A DNA stretch of 64,000 bases from Ectorhizobium quercum (GTDB lineage: Bacteria > Pseudomonadota > Alphaproteobacteria > Rhizobiales > Rhizobiaceae): the NCBI RefSeq assembly GCF_026552795.1, contig NZ_JANFPI010000001.1:310001-374000 (forward strand), written 5' to 3'. The notes below the pieces were generated by a model. The model worked only from the letters and a program-made list of their open reading frames with translations. It searched no databases and had not been told where the DNA came from. Shown here piece by piece: positions 49,229 to 58,232 of the stretch (position 1 is its first letter; the number at the start of each line of letters is the position of its first letter). Position numbers and translations under genes: made by a program.

Positions 49229-50821
49229 TCAGCCGGTCAGCAGGCCGCCGCGCGCATGCGAGACGAGCAGCGGCACGACTTCCCTTTCCAGGCGCTCGAC
49301 GCTCCAGCTTCGGACCGGGGCCGAAACGACGATGGCGCCGCATGGCCGGCCGTGCGGGCCGGGAACGGCGGCGGCGACATTGACCTCGTCGCGGATCGAC
49401 TGCCGGTCGGTGAAGGCGATGCCGCGCGGGCGGGCCGCAACGATCTCGGCCCGGATCGCCTGCTTGTCGGTCACGGTATGGGGCGTGCCGGGCTCCACCG
49501 CGCTGTTGGCCAGGATCGCGTCCATCTCGTCTTCCGGCAGCCAGGAGAGGATCGCCCGCCCGCCCGAGGACGAGACGGCCGGCAGCCTGCGGCCCGGATA
49601 GGCGGTGCGGAAGGCGGGCTGCGGGCGGCTCTGGATATGCAGCAGGTGGACGATCTCCGAGCCGTCGAGAATGCAGAAGGAACAGCGCAGCCCGCATTCC
49701 TCGCGCAGCCGGACGAGGCGCGGCCAGATCGAGCGGATGAGGCTGCTGCCCATCTGCAAGCGATAGAGCAGGTCGAGAGAGCGGACGGATACGTGGAAGG
49801 CACGCTTCCTGTCGTCCCTTTCCAGATAGCCGAGGCCGATCAGCGTGTCGGTGATGCGCTGGACGGTCGGCACTGGAAAGCCGGTCTGCCGCGACAGTTC
49901 CGTCAGCGTCATGAGCGGAACGGCCGGATGGAAGAACTGCATGAGGTAAAGGCTCTTGGCCACCGCCGTCACGGCCAGCGGGTCGCCCGCGTCGTCGACG
50001 AGTGGCCAGGTGTAGCGTGTGTTCGGTTCGATGTTGGCGGGGTGGACGGCCCGGGTGACGCGCAGTTCGTTGATGCGGGCGACCGTTTCGGCAAGCTGCT
50101 CCGCCGCCTTGCGCGCGGCCTCGGCATTGCGCAGGCCGGAAACGGAAATCGCCGCGACGGGCTGGCCGGCCGCATCGCGGAACGCGGCTGCGACGAGATG
50201 GCCGCCTTCGCTTTCCTGCGGCGCGTCGGAGGCATGGCCCGCCGCGCGTTCGGCCGACAGGCGCCCGGAGAGCCCCTGTGAGGCGCCGGCATCGGCCGTC
50301 GTGGTGTGGATGCTGAGGAAGCGGGCCAGCATGTCCGGCGCCATCGCGGCCAGAAGGGCGCGGCCGGGAGCGGCATCGGCGAGTGCGATGCGGCTGCCCA
50401 CGGGCGCGAGCGCCAGCGAGGCCGCCGGCGAAGGCACGCGGGCGAGCGTCACCGCCTCGTCGCCATCCAGAAGCCAGAGGTCGCAGCTCAGTCCGGTGCG
50501 GGCGTTCAGCTCCACCAGCAGCGGCATCGTAAGGTCGATGAGCTGGTTCGAGGCGAGATAGACATGGGCGGGATAGCCGGCCCGGTGCGCGAGCGAGAAG
50601 GTGCCACTGGCCGCATCGCGCTGAAGCCAGCCGGACGTCACAAGCGTGTGAAGCAGCCGCTGGGCGCTGGACCGGTTCATGCCCGTGCGCGATGCTACAT
50701 CGGCGATCCTGAGTTCCGGAGCGTCCGGACCGAAAAGCTCGAGAATGGCGAAGGCCTTTTCCAGCGCGGCTATGCGAGCCCTGCGATCGGTGGCCTTTGG
50801 CGTTTCCGGGATGAAATTCAT
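49229..50821 (-). CDS. Tandem-duplicated IclR-family regulator
   Basis: 530 residues, about twice the usual IclR length. Unit 1: winged helix about 18-77 (ALEKAFAILELF, IADVASRTGMNRSSAQRLLH) and effector domain about 85-252. Unit 2: winged helix about 283-345 (LTELSRQTGFPVPTVQRITD, LIGLGYLERDDRKRAFHVS) and effector domain about 348-525 (SSGGRAILSWLPEDEMDAIL, RGIAFTDRQSIRDEVNVAAA). The two halves are diverged, so the fusion is not recent. Because it is divergent from the peptide-transport operon, it is the probable controller, and a single polypeptide could itself act as a pseudo-dimer. Start ATG at 50821. No frameshift seen. Confidence 0.85.
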   Translation of the reverse strand: MNFIPETPKATDRRARIAALEKAFAILELFGPDAPELRIADVASRTGMNRSSAQRLLHTLVTSGWLQRDAASGTFSLAHRAGYPAHVYLASNQLIDLTMPLLVELNARTGLSCDLWLLDGDEAVTLARVPSPAASLALAPVGSRIALADAAPGRALLAAMAPDMLARFLSIHTTTADAGASQGLSGRLSAERAAGHASDAPQESEGGHLVAAAFRDAAGQPVAAISVSGLRNAEAARKAAEQLAETVARINELRVTRAVHPANIEPNTRYTWPLVDDAGDPLAVTAVAKSLYLMQFFHPAVPLMTLTELSRQTGFPVPTVQRITDTLIGLGYLERDDRKRAFHVSVRSLDLLYRLQMGSSLIRSIWPRLVRLREECGLRCSFCILDGSEIVHLLHIQSRPQPAFRTAYPGRRLPAVSSSGGRAILSWLPEDEMDAILANSAVEPGTPHTVTDKQAIRAEIVAARPRGIAFTDRQSIRDEVNVAAAVPGPHGRPCGAIVVSAPVRSWSVERLEREVVPLLVSHARGGLLTG

Positions 50822-50842
50822 TTTTTGCGATGCGACAGAAAG

Positions 50843-50870
50843 TTGACAACCATGATCCTGAGCCTATAAT
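50843..50870 (+). promoter_or_regulatory. Consensus sigma-70 promoter of the island operon
   Basis: TTGACA (50843-50848) and TATAAT (50865-50870), both perfect, spaced by 16 bases, on the plus strand and only 22 bases from the start codon of the divergent regulator. A repressor bound for one gene would cover both. Transcription would start near 50877. Confidence 0.7.
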
Positions 50871-51268
50871 CGTATCTCAAGAATAGCAATCGCATCGCGG
50901 TAAAATAATCCTGAGGGGAACGCAGTGCATCGGATGTCTCATTCCTGATGATTCCATAGGAAGCGCGCGGACGCCAGCCCGGATGCGAAAAGAGCGTCTT
51001 GCGCCGGGACGATGGGGACGGTGGGGCCGCCCCGAAGGTGTCCGCAGGCTTCCTTCGACGCCTTTCCCGCAGGCGGAAAGGGGTGTCTTGCGCCCGGCAG
51101 CGCGGGGCGGCCGAAGCTTTCCTGACGTGCATTCTCATGTGGGAGGATGTGCGGCGGGCATTTCGAAAACGACCCGGCGGGAAGACCGGTGCCGTGCGTT
51201 TGCGCGCGGGCCATCGCTGTCGGCTTGCCGGTCGTCATCTGCAAATGAAACAAGGGAACAGCGAACAA
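50871..51268 (+). other. Long leader with a possible 7-codon peptide
   Basis: About 390 bases between the promoter and the binding-protein gene. GAGGGGAA (50913-50920) is followed by GTG at 50925 and a frame ending at 50948: MHRMSHS, five to seven bases after a strong ribosome binding site. Further on, CCTTTCC/GGAAAGG (51061-51067, 51075-51081) forms a hairpin. An open frame in phase with the binding protein exists from 50999 but has no natural protein features. No conserved gene recognised here. Confidence 0.4.
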
Positions 51269-52879
51269 ATGAATGTACCAACCACCAGAAAAGCAGGCCG
51301 CCTGAAAAGCCGGCTTGCCGCCGCCGTCCTCGCCCTTTCGGCCTGCGTGAGCGGCTTCGCGACCGATGCGTCGGCCACCACCCTCCTCGCCGTTCCGCAT
51401 TCGGGCCTGCGCATTCTCGACCCGATCATCACGACGGCGCATATCGTGCGCAATCATGGCTACATGGTGTGGGATACGCTGCTGGCGCTCGATTCCGAGT
51501 TCAATCCGCAGCCGCAGATGGCCGACTACACGGTTTCCGACGACAAGCTGACCTATACGTTCACGCTGCGCGACGGGCTGAAATGGCATGACGGCACCCC
51601 GGTGACGGCGGAAGACTGCATCGCCTCGCTACAGCGCTGGGGCACGCGCGACACGTCGGGCCAGGTTCTGTTCGACAAGACCGAGAGCCTGACCGCCGCC
51701 GACGAGAAGACGATCGTGCTGAAGCTGAAGGAGCCCTTCAACTACGTGCTCGACGTTCTGGCGAAGCCGTCCTCCGTCGTGCCCTTCATGATGCCGAAGC
51801 GCGTCGCCGAAACGCCGGCTGACACCGCCGTCACCGAAATCATCGGCTCGGGCCCGTTCAGGTTCGTGCAGGAGGAATACCAGCCGGGCGTGAAGGCGGT
51901 CTACGAGAAGTTCGAGGACTACGTGCCGCGTTCGGAACCGGCGAGCTGGCTGTCCGGCGGCAAGGTCGTAAAGGTCGATCGCGTCGAATGGATCACCATG
52001 CCGGACGCCCAGACCGCGCTCAACGCCATCCAGTCGGGCGAGATCGACTATGTCGAGTCGCCGCCGGTCGATCTCCTGCCGCTCATCGAAAGCAATGACG
52101 AACTGACGGTGAAGATCCTCAACACCCTCGGTTCCCAGACGATGGGCCGGATGAACTTCCTTTTCCCGCCCTTCGACAACAAGCAGATCCGCCAGGCGGC
52201 GCTGAAGGCGCTGAACCAGAAGGATGTTCTCGACGCGCTGATCGGCAACCCGGATTACTATACGGTCTGCGGCTCGGTGTTCGGATGCGGCACGCCGCTG
52301 GAATCCGAGGCCGGCGCGGACAGCCTGATCGGTTCGGGCGATATCGAGGGCGCCAAGGCGCTGCTGGAGGAAGCCGGCTATGACGGCACGCCCGTCGTGT
52401 TGATGCAGCCGACCGATGTCGTCACCATCAAGGCCCAGCCGGTCGTCGCCGCTGCCGCCCTGCGCGCCGCCGGCTTCAACGTCGACATGCAGGCAATGGA
52501 CTGGCAGACGCTCGTGACCCGCCGCGCCTCCCAGAAGCCTCCGGCGGAAGGCGGCTGGAACCTGTTCTTCACGAACTGGATCGTTCCGGAGATCATGACC
52601 CCGCTCAACAACCCGATGCTGAACGGCCGCGGCACGCAGGGCTTCTTCGGCTGGCCCACGGACCCCGCGCTCGAGGAGCTGCGCGCCAAGTACATCGCCG
52701 CCGGCTCGCTGGAGGAACAGCAGGCCGCCGCCGCCGAGTTGCAGGCGCATGCGCTGGACGAGGTGAACTACATCCCGCTCGGCCAGTACAAGAACCCGAG
52801 CGTCTGGCGCAACGAACTCTCCGGTTTGCTGGAATCGCCGGTTCCGGTGTTCTGGAACATCGAGAAGAAGGAAGACTGA
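51269..52879 (+). CDS. Peptide-type ABC transporter substrate-binding protein (SBP family 5)
   Basis: 536 residues from the ATG at 51269; an ATG at 51245 is a second choice. Signal peptide about 1-36 (AAAVLALSACVSGF, then ATDASA before TTLLAVPHSG), with a Cys in the hydrophobic part but no clear lipobox. Family-5 signature in the mature protein: MADYTVSDDKLTYTFTLRDG, LKWHDGTPVTAEDCIASLQR and FVQEEYQPGVKAVYEKF. Binds a peptide, amide or related solute in the periplasm; the ligand cannot be predicted. First gene of the operon. Confidence 0.92.
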   Translation: MNVPTTRKAGRLKSRLAAAVLALSACVSGFATDASATTLLAVPHSGLRILDPIITTAHIVRNHGYMVWDTLLALDSEFNPQPQMADYTVSDDKLTYTFTLRDGLKWHDGTPVTAEDCIASLQRWGTRDTSGQVLFDKTESLTAADEKTIVLKLKEPFNYVLDVLAKPSSVVPFMMPKRVAETPADTAVTEIIGSGPFRFVQEEYQPGVKAVYEKFEDYVPRSEPASWLSGGKVVKVDRVEWITMPDAQTALNAIQSGEIDYVESPPVDLLPLIESNDELTVKILNTLGSQTMGRMNFLFPPFDNKQIRQAALKALNQKDVLDALIGNPDYYTVCGSVFGCGTPLESEAGADSLIGSGDIEGAKALLEEAGYDGTPVVLMQPTDVVTIKAQPVVAAAALRAAGFNVDMQAMDWQTLVTRRASQKPPAEGGWNLFFTNWIVPEIMTPLNNPMLNGRGTQGFFGWPTDPALEELRAKYIAAGSLEEQQAAAAELQAHALDEVNYIPLGQYKNPSVWRNELSGLLESPVPVFWNIEKKED

Positions 52880-52991
52880 GGTCTTCTTCGTGATCCGCCG
52901 CCGGAAGGTCGCCCTCGTGCGCGTCCGGCGGCAAGCCTCCGCTGTCAGCCGCGGCCCGGCGGCACCCTTCCCGCAAGGCGGGCGCCGCCGG
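52871..52991 (+). promoter_or_regulatory. Hairpins after the binding-protein gene
   Basis: Stems at 52871-52876/52881-52886 (across the stop codon), 52897-52905/52924-52932 (GCCGCCGGA/TCCGGCGGC) and 52956-52963/52984-52991 (CCGGCGGC/GCCGCCGG). Such structures after the first gene of ABC operons commonly stabilise its mRNA and lower downstream expression. Confidence 0.55.
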
Positions 52992-53022
52992 CCTCTCCCG
53001 AATAACCGACGTGAGGATGCTC

Positions 53023-53964
53023 ATGCTCGCCTATACGTTCCGCCGGATACTGGCGGCCATCCCGGTGATGGTCACGGTTGCCGTATTCGTCTTCCTGCTG
53101 CTTCGCCTGACGCCGGGCGACCCCGCCGCCATCATCGCCGGCGACATGGCCACCCCCGAACAACTCGAACGGATCCGTACCTCGCTCGGCCTCGACAAGC
53201 CGATCGCCGTGCAGTTCTTCTCCTGGTTCTGGTTGCTGCTCCAGGGTGATCTCGGCACCTCGCTGATTTCCAACACGCCCGTCACGGCCATGATCGGCCA
53301 GCATATCGAGCCGACCATCAGCCTGGCGCTGCTCACCATCGTCCTGTCCGTGCTGATCGCCGTTCCGCTCGGCGTCATCGCCGCCTGGCGGCACGGCACC
53401 TGGATCGACTACGCCGTCATGTCGATCTCGGTCATCGGCTTTTCCGTGCCGGTCTTCGTCATCGGCTATATCCTGATCCAGTTCTTCGCCATCGACCTGA
53501 AGTGGTTCCCGGTTCAGGGCTTCCGCAGCATTTCCCGGGGACTGGGGCCGTTCCTCGAACGCGCCGTGCTACCGTCCCTGACGCTCGCCTCGATCTATGT
53601 GGCGTTGATCGCCCGCATGACGCGCGCCTCCGTGCTGGAAGTGCTGGGCGAGGACTATATCCGCACCGCCCGGGCCAAGGGCCTGCGCGAGAACATCGTT
53701 CTCTTCCGCCATGCGCTGCGAAACGCCGCCGTGCCCGTCCTGACGATCATCGGCACCGGCTTCGCGCTGCTGATTTCCGGCGTGGTGGTGACGGAAAGCG
53801 TCTTCAACATTCCCGGCATCGGCCGACTGACCGTCGATGCGATCCTCGCCCGCGACTATCCGGTCATCCAGGGCATGATCCTTCTGACCAGCGGCATATA
53901 TGTGCTGATCAACCTGCTGATCGACCTTTCCTATTCCTTCTTCGACCCGAGGATCCGCTACTGA
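53023..53964 (+). CDS. Peptide ABC transporter permease, DppB type
   Basis: 313 residues with six helices; MLAYTFRRILAAIPVMVTVA starts in the way DppB proteins do. The ATG at 53023 is preceded by GTGAGG; in-frame starts at 53011 and 53017 would add up to four residues. LRLTPGDPAAIIAGDMATPEQ and the ATPase-contact loop EDYIRTARAKGLRENIVLFR are typical. The stop overlaps the next gene (TGATG). Confidence 0.93.
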   Translation: MLAYTFRRILAAIPVMVTVAVFVFLLLRLTPGDPAAIIAGDMATPEQLERIRTSLGLDKPIAVQFFSWFWLLLQGDLGTSLISNTPVTAMIGQHIEPTISLALLTIVLSVLIAVPLGVIAAWRHGTWIDYAVMSISVIGFSVPVFVIGYILIQFFAIDLKWFPVQGFRSISRGLGPFLERAVLPSLTLASIYVALIARMTRASVLEVLGEDYIRTARAKGLRENIVLFRHALRNAAVPVLTIIGTGFALLISGVVVTESVFNIPGIGRLTVDAILARDYPVIQGMILLTSGIYVLINLLIDLSYSFFDPRIRY

Positions 53965-54851
53965 TGGCCCAGCCGACCCCTCTCGGCGCCGCGATGCGCC
54001 TGCCCGGTTTACGGTCCAAAGGCAAACGCCAGCGCTCGATGCTCATTCCCGGCATCGCGCTTGCGGTGTTGGCCATAACCGTGCTGCTCGCCGTCTTCGC
54101 GCCGCTGCTCGCCCCCCACGATCCGCTGGCGATGATGCCGTCCGCCCGTCTGAAACCGGCAAGCGACGTCTATCCGCTCGGCACCGACGCCTACGGCCGC
54201 GACCTCCTGTCCCGCGTTCTCTACGGCGCGCGCATCTCGCTGTTCATCGGCGTCGGCGCGGCGGTCATCTCGGTCGCCATCGGGCTGTTCATCGGCCTCG
54301 TTTCCGGCTTCTTCCGCATTCTCGATGCCATCGTCATGCGTATCATGGACGCGCTGATGGCCATTCCGAGCCTGTTGCTCGCCATCGCAGTCGTCTCGCT
54401 GACGGGTGCGAGCATCTGGACCGTGATGTTCGCCATCACCGTGCCGGAAATTCCCCGTGTCGTGCGCCTGGTCCGCTCCGTGGTGCTGACGGCGCGCGAG
54501 GAGCCCTATGTGGAAGCGGCGGTTGCCGCCGGCTCCAGCCTGCCGAAGATCCTCTGGCGGCATCTGATGCCGAACACGCTGGCGCCGCTTATCGTGCAGG
54601 GAACCTATGTCTGCGCCTCGGCGATCCTGACGGAGGCGATCCTGTCCTTCCTCGGCGCCGGCGTTTCGACCGAAATCGCCACCTGGGGCAACATCATGGC
54701 CGAGGGGCGCGCCTACTTCCAGCTCAAGCCTTCGCTGATTTTCTGGCCGGGGCTGGCGCTTTCCCTCTGCATTCTCTCCATCAACCTTCTCGGCGACACG
54801 GCGCGCGACCTGCTCGATCCGCGCATGAAGAAGAGGGAGGCCACGAAATGA
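53964..54851 (+). CDS. Peptide ABC transporter permease, DppC type
   Basis: 295 residues; partner of the previous permease. An N-terminal cytoplasmic segment of about 28 residues, then HPLGTDAYGRDLLSR-like PLGTDAYGRDLLSRVLYGAR (DppC signature), EAA loop EEPYVEAAVAAGSSLPKILW and the final GDTARDLLDPRMKK. Overlaps both neighbours by four bases, so the transporter genes are tightly coupled. Confidence 0.95.
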   Translation: MAQPTPLGAAMRLPGLRSKGKRQRSMLIPGIALAVLAITVLLAVFAPLLAPHDPLAMMPSARLKPASDVYPLGTDAYGRDLLSRVLYGARISLFIGVGAAVISVAIGLFIGLVSGFFRILDAIVMRIMDALMAIPSLLLAIAVVSLTGASIWTVMFAITVPEIPRVVRLVRSVVLTAREEPYVEAAVAAGSSLPKILWRHLMPNTLAPLIVQGTYVCASAILTEAILSFLGAGVSTEIATWGNIMAEGRAYFQLKPSLIFWPGLALSLCILSINLLGDTARDLLDPRMKKREATK

Positions 54852-56515
54852 CGACAAACGTTTTCGATCCCGCCGCCGCGGACGTCCTGCGCATCAACGA
54901 TCTGGTCATCGCGCTCACCGGCGACGATGAAAGCCCGCCGGTCCTCAACGGCATATCGATCACCATCCGCGCCGGCGAAACGGTCTGCCTCGTCGGGGAG
55001 TCCGGCTCCGGCAAGTCCGTGACCTCGCTGGCGACGATGGGGCTCCTGCCGCGCCAGTCGCTGGAGCCGCGCGGCGGCGAAATCCTGTTCGAGGGCGAGG
55101 ACCTGCTGAAGGCCGACGCCGCCCGCATGCGGGCGCTGCGCTCGAAGAGCATCGCCATGATCTTCCAGGAGCCGATGACGGCGCTGAACCCGGTGCTGAC
55201 CGTGGGCCGGCAGATCTGCGAGGTGCTTCAGGAACACACGAGGCTGTCGGCGAAGGAACAGAAGGACGCCGTGCTCGAGATGATGCGCGAGGTGCATCTG
55301 CCGGATGTGGAGCGCATCTTCAATTCCTATCCGCACCAGCTTTCCGGCGGCCAGCGCCAGCGCATCATGATCGCGATGGCGCTGATCCTGAAGCCGAAGC
55401 TCCTGATCGCCGACGAGCCGACCACGGCGCTCGACGTCACGACCCAGAAGCAGATCCTCAAGCTGATCGACGAGTTGCAGGAAAAGCAGGGCACCGCCGT
55501 CCTGTTCATCACCCACGACATGGGCGTGGTCGCCGAAATCGCCGACACGGTCTATGTCATGCACCGCGGCAATCTCGTGGAGAACGGCCCCATCGGGCAG
55601 ATCCTCACGGCGCCGGAAAAGGACTACACGCGCACGCTTCTGTCGTCTGTTCCGAGCCTCGTGCCGCGTGAGCCGCGCGCCTCCGTCTCCGACGAGATCG
55701 TCCTGTCGGCCTCGCAGCTCGAAAAGGTCTACGGCAAGAAGTCGTTTTTCGGGAAACAGGCGCCCGGAACCAGGGCGGCGGCGGACGTGTCCTTCACGCT
55801 GAAGAAGGGCCGCACGCTCGGCATTGTCGGGGAAAGCGGTTCGGGCAAGTCGACGGTGGCGCGCTGCATCATGCGCCTCATCGACCCGACCTCCGGTTCG
55901 ATCCGCATCGGCGGGCAGGAGATCGCCGATTTCTCCCGACGAGCGTTGCAGCCGCATCGCCAGCATATCCAGATGGTGTTCCAGGACCCCTACCGCTCGC
56001 TCAACCCGCGCATCACCGTGGGCGAAAGCATTGCCGAGGGGCCGGTGAACTACGGCACGCCGAAGGCGGAGGCGCTGAAGCGCGCCCGCGAGATCCTCGC
56101 CATCGTCGGTCTGCCGGAAGACGCGGTGAACCGCTATCCGCACCAGTTTTCCGGCGGCCAGCGACAGCGCATCGCCATCGCCCGCGCGGTGGCCATGAAC
56201 CCCAAGGTTCTGGTGGCCGACGAGGCGGTTTCGGCACTCGACGTCTCGGTGCAGGCACAGGTGCTCGACCTTCTGGCGGAACTTCAGGAGCGGCTCGGCA
56301 TCGCCATCCTGTTCATCACCCACGACCTGCGCGTCGCCGCGCAGATCTGCGACGACGTGATCGTGATGCAGAAGGGCCGGATCGTCGAATACGCCACCGG
56401 CTACGAGGTGCTGACCAACCCCTCCCATGCCTATACGCGCCAACTCATCGAGGCCGCACCCGGACGGCACTGGGATTTCGCCAATTTCCGGCCGCTGGAG
56501 CCGGAGGCGGCATGA
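54848..56515 (+). CDS. Fused double ATPase of the peptide transporter (DppD-DppF)
   Basis: 555 residues joining two ABC ATPases. Half 1: Walker [18 protein letters not shown] and Walker [13 protein letters not shown]. Half 2: [17 protein letters not shown] and VLVADEAVSALDVS. Both C-terminal oligopeptide-type extensions are present. Half 2 has DEAVS instead of the common DEPTS/DEPVS after Walker B, keeping the catalytic glutamate. The stop overlaps a small repeat-derived frame (see 56512-56694). Confidence 0.95.
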   Translation: MTTNVFDPAAADVLRINDLVIALTGDDESPPVLNGISITIRAGETVCLVGESGSGKSVTSLATMGLLPRQSLEPRGGEILFEGEDLLKADAARMRALRSKSIAMIFQEPMTALNPVLTVGRQICEVLQEHTRLSAKEQKDAVLEMMREVHLPDVERIFNSYPHQLSGGQRQRIMIAMALILKPKLLIADEPTTALDVTTQKQILKLIDELQEKQGTAVLFITHDMGVVAEIADTVYVMHRGNLVENGPIGQILTAPEKDYTRTLLSSVPSLVPREPRASVSDEIVLSASQLEKVYGKKSFFGKQAPGTRAAADVSFTLKKGRTLGIVGESGSGKSTVARCIMRLIDPTSGSIRIGGQEIADFSRRALQPHRQHIQMVFQDPYRSLNPRITVGESIAEGPVNYGTPKAEALKRAREILAIVGLPEDAVNRYPHQFSGGQRQRIAIARAVAMNPKVLVADEAVSALDVSVQAQVLDLLAELQERLGIAILFITHDLRVAAQICDDVIVMQKGRIVEYATGYEVLTNPSHAYTRQLIEAAPGRHWDFANFRPLEPEAA

Positions 56516-56694
56516 AAGACCCGACCATGCGCCACACGTTCGCCCCACGCTCCCCCGTCACCCTCGGGCTTGACCCGAGGGTCCACGCGGCACCCGGGGC
56601 ATGGATGGTCGGGTCAGGCCCGACCATGACGGAGGGGAAGGGGCAGAACCTGCCGGATACGGCAAAGGCATTGAAACAGGAGAATACGAAATGA
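56512..56694 (+). CDS. Repeat-derived 60-codon frame filling the operon gap
   Basis: A frame of 60 codons starts by ATGA overlap with the ATPase gene and ends by ATGA overlap with the next gene (ATG at 56691). Its product is the translation of a palindromic repeat (LGLDPRVH ... MVGSGPTM), with no protein-like features. It is unlikely to be a functional protein; it may keep ribosomes moving from one gene to the next. Confidence 0.3.
   Translation: MKDPTMRHTFAPRSPVTLGLDPRVHAAPGAWMVGSGPTMTEGKGQNLPDTAKALKQENTK
56558..56640. repeat. Palindromic intergenic repeat, copy B (inverted)
   Basis: ACCCTCGGG/CCCGAGGGT and ATGGTCGGG/CCCGACCAT, each a perfect nine-base stem with five-base loop, in reverse order to the copy at 25321-25415. 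Lies between two genes of the same operon. Confidence 0.75.
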
Positions 56695-58193
56695 AGTCCC
56701 GGCGCGTTGCCTTTGCCGGTTTCATTCATGAAACCAATACGTTCGCCCCCACGAAGGCCGATTACGACGCCTTTCTGAAGGGTAGCGGCCATCTGCCGCT
56801 TTGCCGCGGCAAGGACATGATCGAGATGGTCGCCGGGGCCAATACCGGCATCGAGGGGGCGCTCGATTACGCCCGCGAGACGAAATGGGACGTCGTGCCG
56901 GTGCTGCGCGCCAGCGCCGTGCCGTCCGCCCATGTCACGCAGGACGCCTTCGAGCGCATTTCGGCGGAAATCGTCGAGGGCATCGTCGCGGCGCTGCCGC
57001 TCGACGGCATCTATCTCGACCTGCACGGCGCGATGGTCTGCGAGCATCTGGACGACGGCGAGGGCGAGCTTCTCGCCCGCATCCGCAAGGCGGTCGGCCC
57101 CGACATTCCCGTCGCCGTCAGTCTCGACCTGCACGGCAACATGACCGAACAGTCGATGAAGGACGCCGATATCATGGTCGGCTACCGCACCTATCCGCAT
57201 GTGGATATGGCGCTGACCGGCTACCGCGCCGCCGTCCTGCTCGACCGGCTGATGGATGGCGAGCGCTTCGCCAAAGCGTATCGCCAGATCGATTACCTCA
57301 TCCCGATCTCCTGGCAATGCACGAGCATGCAGCCGGCGAAATCCATCTATGCGAAACTCGAGGCGCTGGAGGAGCGGGAAGGGGTCGTCTCCATGTCGTT
57401 CTTTCCCGGTTTTCCCGCTGCGGATTTCAATGCCTGCGGCGCCACGGTGCTCGCCTACGGTGAGACGCAAGCGGCCGCTGATGCGGCGGCCGACGAGCTG
57501 AAGGCGCTGGTCGACGCCAGCGAGGACGCCTTCGCGGGCCGCGTCTTCGACCCGGACGGGGGCGTGAAGGAGGCGATCAGGATCGCCGCGACCGCCTCGA
57601 AGCCCATCGTCATTGCCGACACGCAGGACAACCCCGGCGCGGGCGGCGATTCCGACACGACCGGCATGCTCCGCGCGCTGGTCGAAAACGATGCACAGAA
57701 CGCCGCCATCGGCCTGCTCTACGATCCGCAGGCGGCGCTGGCCGCGCAGGAGGCGGGCGTCGGCGCGACGATCCGCATCGCACTCGGCGGAAAATCCGGC
57801 ATTCCTGGCGATGCGCCCTATGAGGCGGAGTTCACCGTCGAGGCACTGTCGGACGGCTTTACCCGCGTCAGCGGCCCCTATTACGGCGATACGCTGATGC
57901 GGCTCGGCCCCTCGGCTTGCCTGAGGATCGGCGGTGTGCGCGTCGCGGTCGCCTCGCACAAGGTGCAGATGGCCGACCGGGGCCTGTTCCGTTATCTCGG
58001 CATCGAGCCGGAGGGTGAGGCCATCCTCGTCAACAAGAGTTCGGTGCATTTCCGCGCCGATTTCGAGCCGATCGCCGAAACCATTCTCGTTTGCGCCGCG
58101 CCCGGGCCGATGGCCGTGGACCCCGCTTCCCTGCCGTGGACGAAGCTTCGCCCCGGTATTCGCCTTTCCCCGCTCGGCCCGGTCTTTTCCTGA
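56691..58193 (+). CDS. M81-family metallopeptidase (MlrC-like)
   Basis: 500 residues; ATG at 56691 with ACAGGAGAA upstream. N-terminal RVAFAGFIHETNTFAPTKAD and LDGIYLDLHGAMVCEHLDDG, then LDLHGNMTE and YRTYPHVDMALTG are the DUF1485/M81 signatures, and the C-terminal MlrC domain has DTQDNPGAGGDSDTTGML. MlrC hydrolyses linearised microcystin and related peptides; many homologues in peptide-transport operons have unknown substrates. Here the gene follows a peptide importer and precedes two M20 hydrolases, which supports a peptide or amide substrate. Cytoplasmic. Confidence 0.9.
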   Translation: MKSRRVAFAGFIHETNTFAPTKADYDAFLKGSGHLPLCRGKDMIEMVAGANTGIEGALDYARETKWDVVPVLRASAVPSAHVTQDAFERISAEIVEGIVAALPLDGIYLDLHGAMVCEHLDDGEGELLARIRKAVGPDIPVAVSLDLHGNMTEQSMKDADIMVGYRTYPHVDMALTGYRAAVLLDRLMDGERFAKAYRQIDYLIPISWQCTSMQPAKSIYAKLEALEEREGVVSMSFFPGFPAADFNACGATVLAYGETQAAADAAADELKALVDASEDAFAGRVFDPDGGVKEAIRIAATASKPIVIADTQDNPGAGGDSDTTGMLRALVENDAQNAAIGLLYDPQAALAAQEAGVGATIRIALGGKSGIPGDAPYEAEFTVEALSDGFTRVSGPYYGDTLMRLGPSACLRIGGVRVAVASHKVQMADRGLFRYLGIEPEGEAILVNKSSVHFRADFEPIAETILVCAAPGPMAVDPASLPWTKLRPGIRLSPLGPVFS

Positions 58194-58232
58194 CCGAACT
58201 TTCATCGCCAATATCCGCCAAGGAATGAAGAC

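Noticed and set aside
50999-51268. N-terminal extension of the binding protein from an upstream ATG
   Set aside because: It would add about 90 residues of arginine-rich sequence before a normal signal peptide; the start at 51269 gives an exportable protein.
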